A DNA stretch of 64,000 nucleotides, taken from positions 992,001-1,056,000 of the forward strand of contig CADCXC010000044.1 of the NCBI GenBank assembly GCA_902806595.1. The letters are read 5' to 3'. This document shows, piece by piece, positions 10,675-22,509 of the stretch (its first letter is position 1; each line of letters opens with the position of its first letter). The notes beneath the pieces are model-generated. The model saw nothing but the letters and a program-made list of their open reading frames with translations, was not told the DNA's origin and ran no database searches. Both the position numbers and the translations under genes were made by a program. Source of the DNA: Pyrenopolyporus hunteri (taxonomy: Eukaryota; Ascomycota; Sordariomycetes; Xylariales; Hypoxylaceae).

Positions 10675-13452
10675 TCATATCCCCCCAACGACAACCATCC
10701 CCATCCCCATAATCACCGCCATTACACTCCACAACCCTGCTCCCGCTGCTGCTCCAATCCTCAGCGTGCCAGCCCCAGACGTAGCAACCGGCACCGCACC
10801 GCCGTGCGTAAGCGGGCCCTGCGTCGGTACCGCGGGCGCAAATACACCGGTGACTATACCGCTTGCGTGGCCGCCGACGTTGGCGACGCCCGCTACAGCT
10901 TCGTGGTAGCTGCCACTACCGGTACCCGCGTTGGTGCCGGTGGATAGCGCGATCGGGGTCGGGGCGCTGGTGTTGAAGCCCCAGCCGGTGCCGGCGAATC
11001 CCGGGGTGGGGTTTGGGGTTTGTTGTTGTGGTTGGACTGCTGATGGAGGTTGAGGTAGAGGATTGGGAATGGGAGAAGAGGGAGGGGATGGAGATGGAGA
11101 TGGAGGGGAAAATGAGAAAAATACGGGAGTAGTAGAAGGGGATGAAGATGGAGATGGGGACGGAACCGCATTTATATGTACCGTCTCCACGACCGCCGAT
11201 GTCTTTGGGCCTACATGCGTTATTTCCGCCACCGTCGCTACTATTATCGGCGAACTAGGGCTTGGGGACGCGATGGTATGTTCGATACGGCCCTGAGTGT
11301 GTGGACGAGCCGGAGCCAGGGTCGGAGACGCGGGGGGCAAGATATCGCCTGGGCAGAAGGTCGTCACGACCGTGACGTGGCTGGTGACCTCCCTGTGGCC
11401 GGCCGTGTACACGATGTGCTGGACAAATGTACTCGTGAATGTCTCCGTAGCTGTAAATATCTGCTGCTGTGGAAGCTCATCCCCGTCGCACTCATCTTCG
11501 GGAGCGGGCGGATTGCTTGCTGGGACTGCGCTCGCTTTCAGGTTGACGGTGGCGGTGGTGGCGATAGTAGCAGTCGTAGTAAATGCGGTAGAAAACTTGG
11601 CGTCCGTGCAGGAGCAGTCTGGGTCATCGCCAGGTCGAGTAGTAGTCGCAGGCACCGGGACGCGTTGTGCCGAGGGCGGCGCTGCACAGGATCCACGAAT
11701 CTTGGCCGCTTCGTCGGGGCCGGCGGGAACAGGAACTAGGTGCGAGTCCTTGCCGCAGGCGACGTAGTTCGCCATGTATAGTGCGTTATTACTTTGGTCG
11801 AATGTTACTGTTGGCAAATTAGTTTTCCCTTCTCCAGACAAAGATTAATGTCATTGAGCACATCACTTAGGGAAAGAAAAAGGAAACTCACCATAAGCAC
11901 CCCTTAAAAATGTATCTCCCAAAATCCACACTCCCACGTCGGCCTTATGCCACGCGCCTAGCATGCAATTCTCTCCAGCATACCATATGAAATCAGCATA
12001 GCTCACGCTGATAGTCACCGGCGCACCATTCTCCCCACTCAGCTCGAAGTTCACGCGACCAGCGGTGTCGTTGCGCAGCGAACACGGCACCGTGTATCCG
12101 CCCTTACCGTCGGGTTCCGCGCCCGGGAACTCGGCGGCGATCGCCTTGACTATGGGCTCGGGAAAAAGAGAGAGGGTGGTGCCGGAGTCGACGACGACGG
12201 GGAGCGGGAAACTGGAGTCGCGGATCGTCTCGATGCGCTGGGAGGCGGCTCCGGAACTAGACCCGGAGCCTGGGGGTTGAATGGAGAGCGAGGTGAGGTT
12301 TACGACGTAGTGTCTAGTGAGAATCAGTAATGGGATTCGTGCCTACAGGTTGATCGCATTGCCCGAGAAAAGGAGAGGAGAGGAGCTTACGCATCTGAAG
12401 GATCCGTGGGAACTTTAGCTAGGTATCCGGCGTATTTGTTGGTATCGACACCGCCGAAGACCATTTCCCCTGTGATGGCGGCTATTATACTGTTAATTCT
12501 CCCATGTCATATCACATAACCCAGTTCACGGCTGTTTATAACATATGTCTACTTACAGGTGGGACCCGGCTGGCCGCCCAAGTCTAAGCTGAATAACTTG
12601 CTATTCGTATACCCCTGCGCTGCTAATGAGTCCACGATAGAGGCATACTGAATAATGCCATGATCTTCGCCATGACCTAGGCCTAGAATTCCGAACCAGA
12701 CATCGTGGGACACATTCGATACTCCGAATTGCTGGTTCGGGAGCCTTGCACCTGCGCCATAGTGATTAGCAAGTTACATGTATAAGCCTTCAATCTTCAA
12801 CCATCTTGCCTGTCCAACGGTTCGCCAGATTATGAGTGAAATAAAGCAAGAAGCTAGCATACCCGATATGTATACGTCGTCTTGATGATAAACGCCCGAT
12901 GCGTCACCCAGGCCATATTGGATCGTAAAATTCTTATTCAGGTTCTTCGACGTCGACGACAGTTCAGGGTCGTAGTGCCCGAACGACTGACAGTAACTCG
13001 CCACGTCAGATGCGGCACAATCCGGATTCACCCATAGCTCAAAAGAGCCCGTATCGAGCAGCACGTTGACTATCTGGGGGTTTTTGCTAGTGCCGATTGT
13101 CACTGTTTGCCTATTAGAAACCTATAATACTCTGGGGGTACAAGACGAAGGCTCTATGGAAGGAAGCCATACACTCGGCGAAATACGCAGCTCCGTACAC
13201 GCCCAGCACGTCGGTGCCAAAGTACCGTCTCGCCAAACTCGGTGTGCCGAAGCCCTGATGATCGACTCGCTTTAGCGGCATAGAGAGGACTTCGGAGGTA
13301 CTCTTGTAAAATTCGGTAGCGTTGAGCGGGCCATCATGCGTCGTATTAGAGTAACTATTCAAGTTAGCAGCTCGTCCGGCGCCTGTTAGCGTACAAGCCG
13401 CGGCGTAAAAAAAGAGGCGAGAAAACGACATGCTACTGCTACTACTACTCAA
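10675..13452 (-). CDS. GPI-anchored pepsin-like aspartic protease
   Basis: The model has six exons on the minus strand (13452-13173, 13102-12863, 12751-12557, 12481-12391, 12313-11892, 11807-10675), all GT-AG with matching phases, giving 786 residues. An N-terminal signal peptide is followed by a pro-segment and an A1 (pepsin) peptidase fold. The catalytic aspartates are Asp110 in DTGS and Asp311 in DSGTT, and the typical ILGDTFLR segment closes the fold. A Ser/Thr/Pro-rich tail of about 350 residues then leads to a hydrophobic, Gly-rich C-terminus (last about 30 residues) typical of a GPI-attachment signal. Such enzymes (the yapsin / OPSB type) sit at the plasma membrane or cell wall and process surface proteins. 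The tail is longer than usual and probably acts as an O-glycosylated spacer. The substrate is unknown. Confidence 0.88.
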
Positions 13453-14455
13453 TCCTGTAGTGGCAAGTGATGGTGAGTGAGCGGACGAGAAGAAAAGAGA
13501 AAGAAAAAAAAGACGTTGAAGCGTTCAGGGGCCCATCGTGAGGTATATCAGATGGGCCGGTCTGGAATTCGAAAGCGATAACTAGGCGATGAGGCTCGAC
13601 TAGTGCCCTCGCTAGGCCTCGGGAAGGGAAATTAAAGAATGCAGGGTCTACACTCTAGAGACATTAGGCACATTTTGCCCATCGTCGTCGTGGGTTTGAG
13701 ACATATTGACACGAAAACGCCTAAGACATATAGTCGATATAGCAACCAGGGGTTCCGGATGGGGGCGGTCTTCATCGAGTCCATGCCAGGGCAAGGCTAC
13801 GACCCCTTTCCTCACAAATCTCTAGCTGGCATGAGATCTCGATCGTCTCAATATCTTAATCGCCAGGGCGGATTGCTAACATCTTGGTATATTTAAAGCC
13901 GACGGAATTAAGAATTGTGTCCAAGCCAACGAGGCCTCCGAAACATTATATAGCTCAATCTTGAGAATATACCTCGTGTTTTAGGCATGCGAAGTCTTTG
14001 GCCGAGCTGATCTTTCTGACGGCGGTAAAATAGCCTGCAAAGGGCAACATATCCATGGTAGTACGGTACGGGGACTGGAATACCTGCTGGACTAGATAGA
14101 CTTCCGAATTTAGGGGGTACATACATCTTAAGCCGACGAAAGGGGTCGGCTATAGAATAAATCGTGTCAATCTGAATTCTCGTGGCATTACCTAGGTAGC
14201 TACCAAGTAGGTTCAGATCGACGAGCATGCGGAAGTTAACATTCACGGAAGAGACATGGGGTAAGAAAGCCTAAATCTACCTGTATCATGAAGTCACCCA
14301 CCTGGCTTGCCTGCTACCACTGTTGCTGCTGTTCCAAGCGCCATACTCTAAACTCCTGCCGCCAGAGGCCCTATGCCGTCCGCCAGATATGCGTTTGCGT
14401 GGCCTCATACGTGTCTGCGAGGGCGCGCCCATGTGTAGGTAGGGATGTGATATGT
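13453..14455. other. intergenic region upstream of the protease
   Basis: This holds the promoter of the minus-strand aspartic protease (from 13453 upward) and the 3' end of the AMMECR1 gene. Short frames here have no recognisable motif. A/G-rich runs lie just upstream of the protease start on the plus strand, so the minus-strand leader is pyrimidine-rich, as is common in filamentous fungi. Confidence 0.45.
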
Positions 14456-15304
14456 CTATGCCTTTTGCTCGCCCGCTTTCTTATCGACCCAGTCGCGCCA
14501 TCGCTTGTACTCGGGGTACCGCAGCGACTTCTTTTTCCCCTGGTAACGCACAACTTTGAGGTCTACCGCCTGCCACTTATCCTTGCGGCCCGTCCAACCG
14601 GCTTTACGCATCAAGCTCACCAGCGTCTCCTCCTTGGTCCAACCCTGCTCTAATGCCACGTCCGGCAGATAGGTAGCACCATACCGGCGACCTCGGTCTG
14701 TGAAGCTGATCCGTAGCCCATGTGTACCTATCTCCCAGTCCATGGCGTCGTCGCAGTCCTCGAAGTCGGTTAATAGCGTAACAGCTACCTCGAGCGAGGG
14801 TAGTTCCCGCTTGGTGATGGGGTCGAATCGCATGTCATGTATGGCCGAAGTGATGGCGTAGGATGAGAGCCCCTCATCCAGATCCTGCGCCTCGAAAGTT
14901 CCAATACAGCCCCGTAGCGAAGTGTTACCCGTCCGCGGAGATACAGTATTCCAGGTTACAAACAGAGGCGACTCGGTGATAACAGGCTCGGCGTCCGAGA
15001 GGGAATCCGTGGATGTTGCAGTTGTGTCGGTAGCAAGGGACATGGTTGAACCCGAAGCGGGCGTGGACGAACTGCTCGACTCGGACGGCTCAGAATCGGC
15101 TACTCGTCTGAGAGCCGGGACGCGCTTTTCGAGACTTTCAGTCTTAGACGAGGAGGCCGCCGCTGCTTCTTCAGCTTGGGCGTCTGGGTCTTTGCAATAT
15201 TCGTTCCAAGCATCCTGGATTTCCTCGAGGCTCATAGACTTGCGGTTTTCGAGATAAGCAGCGAGAGTCTCGAAGCAGTAAAGGCAATGCTCGACCGTAG
15301 CCAT
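14456..15304 (-). CDS. AMMECR1-domain protein
   Basis: This intronless gene encodes 282 residues when started at the Met of MATVEHCLYC, which matches the conserved start of the family; an in-frame Met 17 codons upstream is possible but less likely. The AMMECR1 fold is clear: LFVTW, then the invariant LRGCIGTF motif, ELPSLEVAVTLLTDFEDC, DWEIGTHGLRI, ATYLPDVALEQGW and the C-terminal RYPEYKRW. A Ser-rich low-complexity insert (residues about 55-115) separates the first helix from the conserved core. The family is conserved from archaea to humans and its biochemical role is unsettled. The gene is divergent from the NAD synthetase gene, with about 970 bp between the starts. Confidence 0.9.
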   Translation of the reverse strand: MATVEHCLYCFETLAAYLENRKSMSLEEIQDAWNEYCKDPDAQAEEAAAASSSKTESLEKRVPALRRVADSEPSESSSSSTPASGSTMSLATDTTATSTDSLSDAEPVITESPLFVTWNTVSPRTGNTSLRGCIGTFEAQDLDEGLSSYAITSAIHDMRFDPITKRELPSLEVAVTLLTDFEDCDDAMDWEIGTHGLRISFTDRGRRYGATYLPDVALEQGWTKEETLVSLMRKAGWTGRKDKWQAVDLKVVRYQGKKKSLRYPEYKRWRDWVDKKAGEQKA

Positions 15305-16277
15305 TTTCGCTTGGGTGGTGTTGGCTGTCTGACCGAATCGGGGGAGGAGACGCACTATGAGGCGAAGCAGCAGGCAGATTAGGCAGGTCAGGCAGGCGTG
15401 TAAAACGATAGACCAGGTGCTGGGAAATGATAGGAGAATCGAATAGAGCCAAGTTGGGTCCGTGCCTAAAGATCGTTAAGGGAAAGGAAGAAGAAAAAAG
15501 GGATCGAAAAAACGGGTGGAACCATCTACTAAGTCGTTTGGTTCGGTTTGTTTCGAGATAGAAGGGGAAGATGGAGGGACGGAAAGATGGAGATGTGGAT
15601 GGAGATGGAGATGGAGATGGGGAATCAACGATCAACCACCGACTGCCCGCCCACTGAGAGAACTGACTGAGCTTCACCCCGCTTTCCTTGGGACCTTTGC
15701 GTGGGCTGCTTCTGGGCATGAGCTGGGAAAGTGAGATTGGGAGACTGCATAACCTTGTGGGACCGCGGATACGTACCTAACTCTGAAGGTTTGGACCCAG
15801 TCATTTGACCCATTCGTATGGCGCGTTTGCGGTGTCTTGGTATTGCACACGAATGTGGTATAAAAAGTGCACAACTTTCATAATAGCGTGAAATCTTATC
15901 GCAGAAATGGAAACGGCCGCGCTACGCTAAAAATAACCTTAGCTGCGGAAAATAGGTACCTACATGCATGTACCGCGCTAATCGGCCACCGCTTAACTCG
16001 GTCTTGGCATTTCAGCCTCACTCGAATCATGGAATTGATCCAATGCCGACCTGGCGGTACGAAGTACAAGCATCGCATACCCTCTGCTGCCCCTCAGCCG
16101 AGGTACCCATGTACCCCAGTTATAGAATCAAACACCCACATCCGCATCAATACCTCATGTAATCGTACCAACACAACCGCTTCATCAACCCGCAAAGGGG
16201 TTATCAAGAAATCTTCGTCTAATAGCCTTTTACTAGGTCCCAACCCTCACCCAAGCTTCCCAACTCGCTTCGCCAGG
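15305..16277. promoter_or_regulatory. divergent promoter region with GATGGA microsatellite
   Basis: This is the shared upstream region of AMMECR1 (-) and NAD synthetase (+). It contains a short imperfect (AGATGG)n run at about 15585-15622. I recognise no defined factor site. The open frames in it have no family motifs and look incidental. Confidence 0.4.
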
Positions 16278-19137
16278 ATGGGCCACCTCGTGACTGTTGC
16301 GACTTGCTCGTTGAATCAGTGGGCCCTTGACGTAAGGATTCTATATCCGAGCATCATGATTCCGGCTTCAAGAGAGGGGGACTAATGGCGTATTACAGTG
16401 GGAGGGAAACACCCAACGCATTATAGAGAGCATCCAAAAGGCCAAAGCTGCTGGCGCGCGACTCCGCGTTGGCCCTGAGGTGAGAGCCTTTTTTCATGTT
16501 GCTTTTTAGTTGACATGCGTTTGCCTGAGGCGTTTGGCGCATGAATCTGCCATTTGCTGACTTGAGATATCCAAGTTGGAAATATGCGGTTATGGGTGTC
16601 TCGATCACCTCATGGAGCAGGACCTCTACCTGCACTCCCTAGAGATGCTCAGGAGGATCTTGCTCGATGAGAGTTGCCATGGCATATTATTGGACATCGG
16701 CATGCCCATCCAGCATCGGAATCAACGATTCAACTGTAGGGTTATATGCCTAAACTCCAAGATTCTGATGATCAGGCCTAAGATGTGGCTTGCGAACGAC
16801 GGCAACTACAGGGAAATGAGATTCTTCACCCCCTGGATGCACCCCCGCCAAGTCGAGGATTACCATCTTCCCCGTATGTTGCAAGCCATCCAAGGGACAA
16901 CACATGTACCTTTTGGCGACGCTGTTATCTCAACGCCCGATACTTGCATGGGCGCGGAAACCTGCGAGGAACTCTTCACGCCCGCAGCGCCTCATATCCC
17001 CATGAGCCTCGATGGTGTGGAGGTCATCACAAATTCCAGCGGTTCGCATTTTGAGCTTCAAAAGCTCGAAACTCGGTTGCAGCTCATTATGGAGGCGACG
17101 AGAAAGTGTGGAGGCGTTTATCTTTACGCAAACCAACGTAATAAAACCCAATTTCCAACTGAAAGGTTGTGGCTAATATGGCCATAGAGGGCTGTGACGG
17201 TGACCGATTATACTATGACGGCTCGGCCATGATTATCGTAAACGGAAACATCGTTGCCCAGGGTTCGCAGTTCAGCCTCAACGACGTCGAGGTCGTAACA
17301 GCGACGGTAGACTTGGAGGAAGTGCGGGCCTACCGATCGGCCATCTCCCGAGGTCTGCAAGCCGCCAGCTCCCAGGCCAAGTATAGACGCATCCAGACCG
17401 CGTTCGAGCTCAGTTCGGAAGAGGACGATTTTGACGTTGAAAAACGTCCGTCGCCGCCGATCAAGCCGCGGTATCATACTGTGGAAGAAGAAGTCGCCCT
17501 CGCCGCTGGCTGCTATCTCTGGGATTACTTGAGACGATCTGGCGTAGCAGGGTATCTTGTTCCCCTAAGTGGTGCGCATCACCCAAACCCTTTTCCCCTA
17601 TAGGCGCACTTCGCTAATTTACATGACAAAAAAAGGGGGCATAGATTCCTGTGCCACAGCAACTATCGTCTACGTATGTATACCCTGAGATTGTTCCTTT
17701 CCAGTTCCACCCCATCTCGAGAGCCTGATCTTCTAGAACTATAGCTCAGGCTCCGCGCCTGCTTCCAAAACAGAATCACCACCCCTCCCCCAATGCCGCC
17801 AAGAACGAGCGCTGACAAGCATTTTCATAGTCCATGTGCCGCATCGTCATGGACGCCGTAAAGAAGGGAAACCCCCAGGTCATCGAGGACGTCAAGCGGA
17901 TCGCCAAGTACAAGGGAGAAAACGTCCTCCCCGAGACGCCGCAGGAGCTCTGCAACCAAATCTTCTCGACCCTCTACATGGGCATGAAGGCGCAGAGTTC
18001 CCGCGAGACGCGGCAACGAGCAAAGGACCTGGCCGAAGCCATCGGCAGCTACCACGTTAACCTCGACATCGACGACGTGTACACCGCTCAAAAGGCCCTC
18101 CTCGTCGACACGCTAAACTTCGAGCCGAAGTTCAAGGTCCACGGAGGGAGCTACCAGGAGAATATCACGCTGCAGTGCTTGCAGGCCAGAATCCGTATGG
18201 TTACCGCTTACGAGTTCGGACAGATCCTTCCAACGGCTCGGAATAGGCCCGGTGGTGGAAGCTTGCTTATTCTCGGAAGCGCGAACGTGGGGGAGTCTCT
18301 TCGCGGTTACCTAACAAAGTACGTATTCGACACTATTTAATTTGTGTGATGGTACTAACAGTTGTTTTTAAGATACGATTGCTCAAGGTTAGTAGTATCA
18401 TGGAGCTCTGGTACCAGCTTGATAGCTCCTACTAATATTTATGGGTGATCTAGTGCCGATATTAATCCAATCGGTTCCATAGACAGTAGGTACCCTAATT
18501 TCATCACCACACCCCTTATCCTCTTCGTTTAGAGTATCAACCGCGTTTTGGTTCTCGGGACAATGTCCAGCCTTGATAAATCATTCGTGAAAAAAACGGA
18601 TACCTAACCACCCATACACCTAACATAGAGGCCGATCTAAAACGATTCATCGCCTGGGCCGAGAAGAACTTCGACCTGCCCTGTCTGCACGACTTTCTAA
18701 CCGCCACACCCACCGCCGAGCTGGAGCCGCTCACCGAATCCTACGTGCAGAGCGACGAGGCCGACATGGGCATGACCTACGCGGAACTCACGATCTTCGG
18801 GCGTCTGCGCAAGGAGAACAAGCTAGGGCCCTTCGGCATGTTCCAGCGGCTCGTGCACGACTGGAGCGCCGACCGCGAGCGGGGCCCCGACGACGACGCG
18901 CCCGCGTACACGCCGGCCCAGGTCGCGGAGAAGGTCAAGCGGTTCTTCCACTTCTACGCTATCAACCGCCACAAGATGACGACGCTCACCCCCGCGCTGC
19001 ATTGTAACCCGTATTCCCCCGACGACAACCGGTTCGATCTCCGGCCGTTCTTGTACCCCCCATTCTGGAAGTCGTGGTCGTTCAAGAAGATCGACCGCGA
19101 GCTCGAGAAGATTGAGAAGCGCATGGCTAAGAAATAG
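16278..19137 (+). CDS. QNS1: glutamine-dependent NAD+ synthetase
   Basis: Nine exons (16278-16331, 16399-16479, 16576-17137, 17188-17571, 17636-17673, 17831-18318, 18373-18387, 18454-18485, 18629-19137) join in phase to 720 residues, close to the yeast enzyme. The enzyme makes NAD+ from deamido-NAD+, ATP and glutamine, the last step of NAD synthesis. The N-terminal nitrilase-type glutaminase has its full triad at Glu45, Lys114 and Cys175, the same positions as in the human enzyme. The synthetase half has the ATP-binding SGGIDSC loop, rebuilt across the exon 4/5 junction, then the LGSANVGESLRGYLTKYDCSS-type segment across exons 6-8. Exon 7 is only 15 nt. The exon 5 acceptor (AAAAAAAG) has a poor pyrimidine tract but is the one that restores the P-loop. 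Confidence 0.92.
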
Positions 19138-19717
19138 GGGACGCGGCCGTGAACTGGGAAGGAGGACCGGGGTTCCAATTCTAGTAGGCTATGTATATTG
19201 TACAATACATACCTAGCTTGGAAGTAGGATGTATCATAACATTACATGTGCAGTAAGTAGAGGATAATAGACGTCAAATATGACGCCCGGTTAACTTATC
19301 ATATTGAGCGTAATATCATGTCGCTCTCATTGGTATCTGCGTTGAAAGGGCTAATAGGCGTATCGGCCTATTGGGTCCTCGACTGGTGGGTCTGTAGGCT
19401 TACCCAAAGCGACAACGACCATAATGTCCTCGCAAATCGTGAAGTACTGTTTAATCTTATCATAGACACAGATTCCGGGTATCTCAATGTTGCTGTAACG
19501 GGCGTATGCGGTGCGTAGTCGAAGAAAGGTATAGAACTTTCTCATGAGCCGAGCTCCAAGTCGCAATCGGCGTATGGCTATACGCCTCGTAGACGTTGGT
19601 AGGGAGAAGGATGAAAAACGAGAGTTTCTGGGGTATTCTCGTGATTCTTACATTCGTTGGTTGCTGCTGGAACATTATGCCCAATAGACCGGGCTTGAAA
19701 ACCGCGTGAGAAACGAC
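19138..19717. other. intergenic region between convergent genes
   Basis: The NAD synthetase gene (+) and the Rieske/DUF455 gene (-) converge here. Nothing but incidental short frames is visible. Both polyadenylation regions must lie within it. Confidence 0.45.
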
Positions 19718-21118
19718 TCAGCCACCGGCTATGGCCTCGCCCTTCCACGGTTGCCCGTGGAGGTCCTCGTAATAACTCTTATCCATGCCAGCTTGCTGCC
19801 GCGCCTCAGCATTAAACGGGCCCTTCACAGCGCCCCTAAAGTGCTTTTGCACGTTAGTCCGAAAGACTTGGACGGGATCCGTGCCCTCCTGCTGGCAAAT
19901 CCAGGTGAGCCACCTATGTCCTGTCGTGACGTGGGTAATCTCGTCATTATGTATTATGCTCAATACATCAACGCTCTCGTCGTCTTTGGCGTTCCGGAAC
20001 TTCTCAATCGTCATGGGATTGACGTCGAGGCCTCGGGCTTCGTGAACGAGTGCGATAACGCTTATCCTAGCGCGCAGGTCCTCCGAGGTCCGAACAGCAG
20101 ACTCCCACAGGCCGTGGTGAACCGGCAGGGCACCGAAATGGCTCTCTAGTTCTTCTAACCTCGCTCGCAGTAAAGAGAAGTGCTTCGCCTCGTCATTCGC
20201 AACCTTGAGCCAGTCGTAGAAAAATGTCCGCGGTAGCGGTCGCGGGGGGTTATTTTCGTCTCTTTCGGCAGTCCGGAACGAAGCGAATCGAACCATGATA
20301 TCGATAGCGAGATCTATGGCCCACTGCTCGATGTTGGCGAGGGCATGGAGCATCATGATCCTGCTTTTGAGATTTCCTCCCTTGCCAGCTTTGGGCATCT
20401 GACCCGGTTTTACTTGGGTTAGGTTCTGCCTAGGCGGTTCTTGGGGAGGAAACACAGTGCCGGCCCCGATTCGCATGGGCGAAGGAGACTGTTCACGTGT
20501 TGCAAATATAGAGAAGAGATGGGTTGTGAGTTCGATCTTGTGTTCTGGGTTCGAGGTATTCAGAATGTGGACACACCAATCGCATAGGCTAGCGCTCTCG
20601 TCGAGATACGTTGGCGAGCCCGAGGGCTCGACCCTTGGCCCATGCTTGAATTTCACCTTTTCACTGACGGGTTCAATCTTGCCAAGTTGTAAATTCCCCG
20701 CGTCTGCGATGTGCACTCCCACTCGGCCATCTTCAACAGTGACGGGGAATGTGCAAGCTTTGATGCCGTAACTAGACTCACCGGTCTCTACGTTGAAGTC
20801 ATACGCATGCCACGGACAAGAGGCAATGTAGGACGAGTCCTCGATGTCTATGTGGGCGTCGGCCATAGGCCCACCAACGTGAGGACATTCCGCCTCCATC
20901 GCATAATAGGTCCATGAACTTGGACTTTCTGTGGTAGGCAAAGCTACCGGCACGGTGCCCGACCCGTCGATCCTCGGCAGGCGGAAAAGAACGAGGCGCT
21001 TGCCATTGGAAAGAGTTATGGAATGCCTCGTATGTTGAAGGTCTTCTAGGCGCCCGAGGTCTACGACCGACATCGTGCTCCTGTAGACGCCTAGACTTGG
21101 CCGGTCTGGGGGAATCAA
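19718..21118 (-). CDS. Rieske [2Fe-2S] domain fused to DUF455 ferritin-like domain
   Basis: This intronless gene encodes 466 residues from the first Met, or 451 from Met16 (21073), which is an equally plausible start. The N-terminal part is a Rieske ferredoxin fold with both cluster-binding motifs, Cys78-x-His80 and Cys101-x2-His104. After a linker (about 150-235) comes a helical domain with repeated Glu/His positions (NIEQWAID, NDEAKHFSLL, HEARGLD, NDEITHV) typical of DUF455, a ferritin-like family expected to bind two metal ions. The combination suggests an electron-transfer module delivering electrons in cis to a di-iron oxygenase or oxidase. The substrate is unknown. No signal peptide or membrane segment is visible, so it is probably soluble. 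Confidence 0.85.
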   Translation of the reverse strand: MIPPDRPSLGVYRSTMSVVDLGRLEDLQHTRHSITLSNGKRLVLFRLPRIDGSGTVPVALPTTESPSSWTYYAMEAECPHVGGPMADAHIDIEDSSYIASCPWHAYDFNVETGESSYGIKACTFPVTVEDGRVGVHIADAGNLQLGKIEPVSEKVKFKHGPRVEPSGSPTYLDESASLCDWCVHILNTSNPEHKIELTTHLFSIFATREQSPSPMRIGAGTVFPPQEPPRQNLTQVKPGQMPKAGKGGNLKSRIMMLHALANIEQWAIDLAIDIMVRFASFRTAERDENNPPRPLPRTFFYDWLKVANDEAKHFSLLRARLEELESHFGALPVHHGLWESAVRTSEDLRARISVIALVHEARGLDVNPMTIEKFRNAKDDESVDVLSIIHNDEITHVTTGHRWLTWICQQEGTDPVQVFRTNVQKHFRGAVKGPFNAEARQQAGMDKSYYEDLHGQPWKGEAIAGG

Positions 21119-22509
21119 GATCCAACAAGGGAATGCAGATGCAGTCGACTTGGCTGTTCCAACAATACCTGTATGGCAACGGGTCGGGGATATCGAGTAC
21201 CCTGGTCCGATGTTTGAGCGCGCGCGATGTTCTTGGCCGGGAAACGAAATTCCAATACCAAAAGTTCGCGAATTTTATTTTGTAACATGGAACTGAAAAT
21301 TGGAGGTGGGCTAGTGGGGTAGATATTGCGGCTGTGCTTGAGCTGTGCTTGCCCCACATAGACGTGGAACCGCCAAGGGCCCTAGGTACCCACCCGGAGA
21401 CGGATAATCTATACTACCGCTTGATTCGATTGGGCGTGGAGACCGCCTGTGTTATCGATAGATAAGATAAGTACCTTAGGTACTTAGATACAACAGATCA
21501 GGGGGCTTGGGGTTGATCCCCTGTCTCATTTCTTTTCTTTTCTTCAACCCAGGAGTCGAGAAACTTGGAGAAAGAAATACATACCTACATACCCACAGCG
21601 ATATGTCTGGGTGATGATGTTGAATTAGCCCGTCACTATGTTTAGGTACCTTACAAGAAATCAGCCAGTTCTACCCTTCTCGCATTCGATTCGAAAACGT
21701 GGCTCGCCCCCTTTCCGGATTCATCGTGGAACACGGATAGCTGAGGTGCCGTCCCTGATCGGCTCTTCGATGCCAAGATTGTTTCGCTGTTTATCCCCGT
21801 AGCGTCGTATCGCATCAGTGCGAATGCTACCCAGGCCCCAGCGCGGCTCAAATAAGCATTGCAAGCCGTTACAGCTTCGTCTCAGACCCCTACCCGCCCA
21901 TGTTCTCCGGGCGTCTCGTCCAGTTCTTGTCCGGTTCTTGTCCAAGTCTTGTCTTTTCCCCAAGAACCTATAGGATCTGCCCGTTAACCTTCTTTCTGAG
22001 AGATCTTGGGCGCGGATCTATCTCCCAAACCGGCACGTTGTATTCCTGTCATCTGGAATCGAGAAGCCTGCCGTTTGTTTCTTCCATGACCCTGCGGGTC
22101 TAGACCATGTCCAGTCGAGGCCTCGCCTAGACGCTATCTGGAGGTCATTTCCCGATCGGGTAGTGCCTCATAGGAAATGGAGCGTTCGGGCGTCTCATGT
22201 TGCTTCGTCATGACGAAGATCAATATTGGAAAACTGTAACAAGCGAAGGCGCTTGAATTCTGTATCCGTCTACCCCTAATCTCGGCCCGTGATATCATTG
22301 AACGGGGTGATCGTATATAAGGGCGCTTAGCCCAACCGTAGTTTGCCGCTTTCCTCCCTTCTTTCCTCATCCTCTGCGAGTTGTAACTACAGTTGATCAA
22401 ACCTTCAATTCACTCTTAACAGCCTATTCACACAAGCTCGTCGCCGGCCGACCTAAACTATTCTTCCAACTTTCCAATCTCTCCTAAACGGAAAAACGAA
22501 TCAATCAAA
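21119..22509. other. intergenic region
   Basis: This is the promoter space of the Rieske/DUF455 gene (-) on the left and of the small secreted peptide gene (+) on the right. No convincing gene is visible between them. A TATATAAG box at 22314-22321 and a pyrimidine-rich leader precede the peptide gene. Confidence 0.45.
22314..22321 (+). promoter_or_regulatory. TATA box of small secreted peptide gene
   Basis: TATATAAG lies about 190 nt upstream of the start codon at 22510. It is followed by a C/T-rich leader and a CAATCAAAATG start context, a normal arrangement for a strongly expressed fungal gene. Confidence 0.5.
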
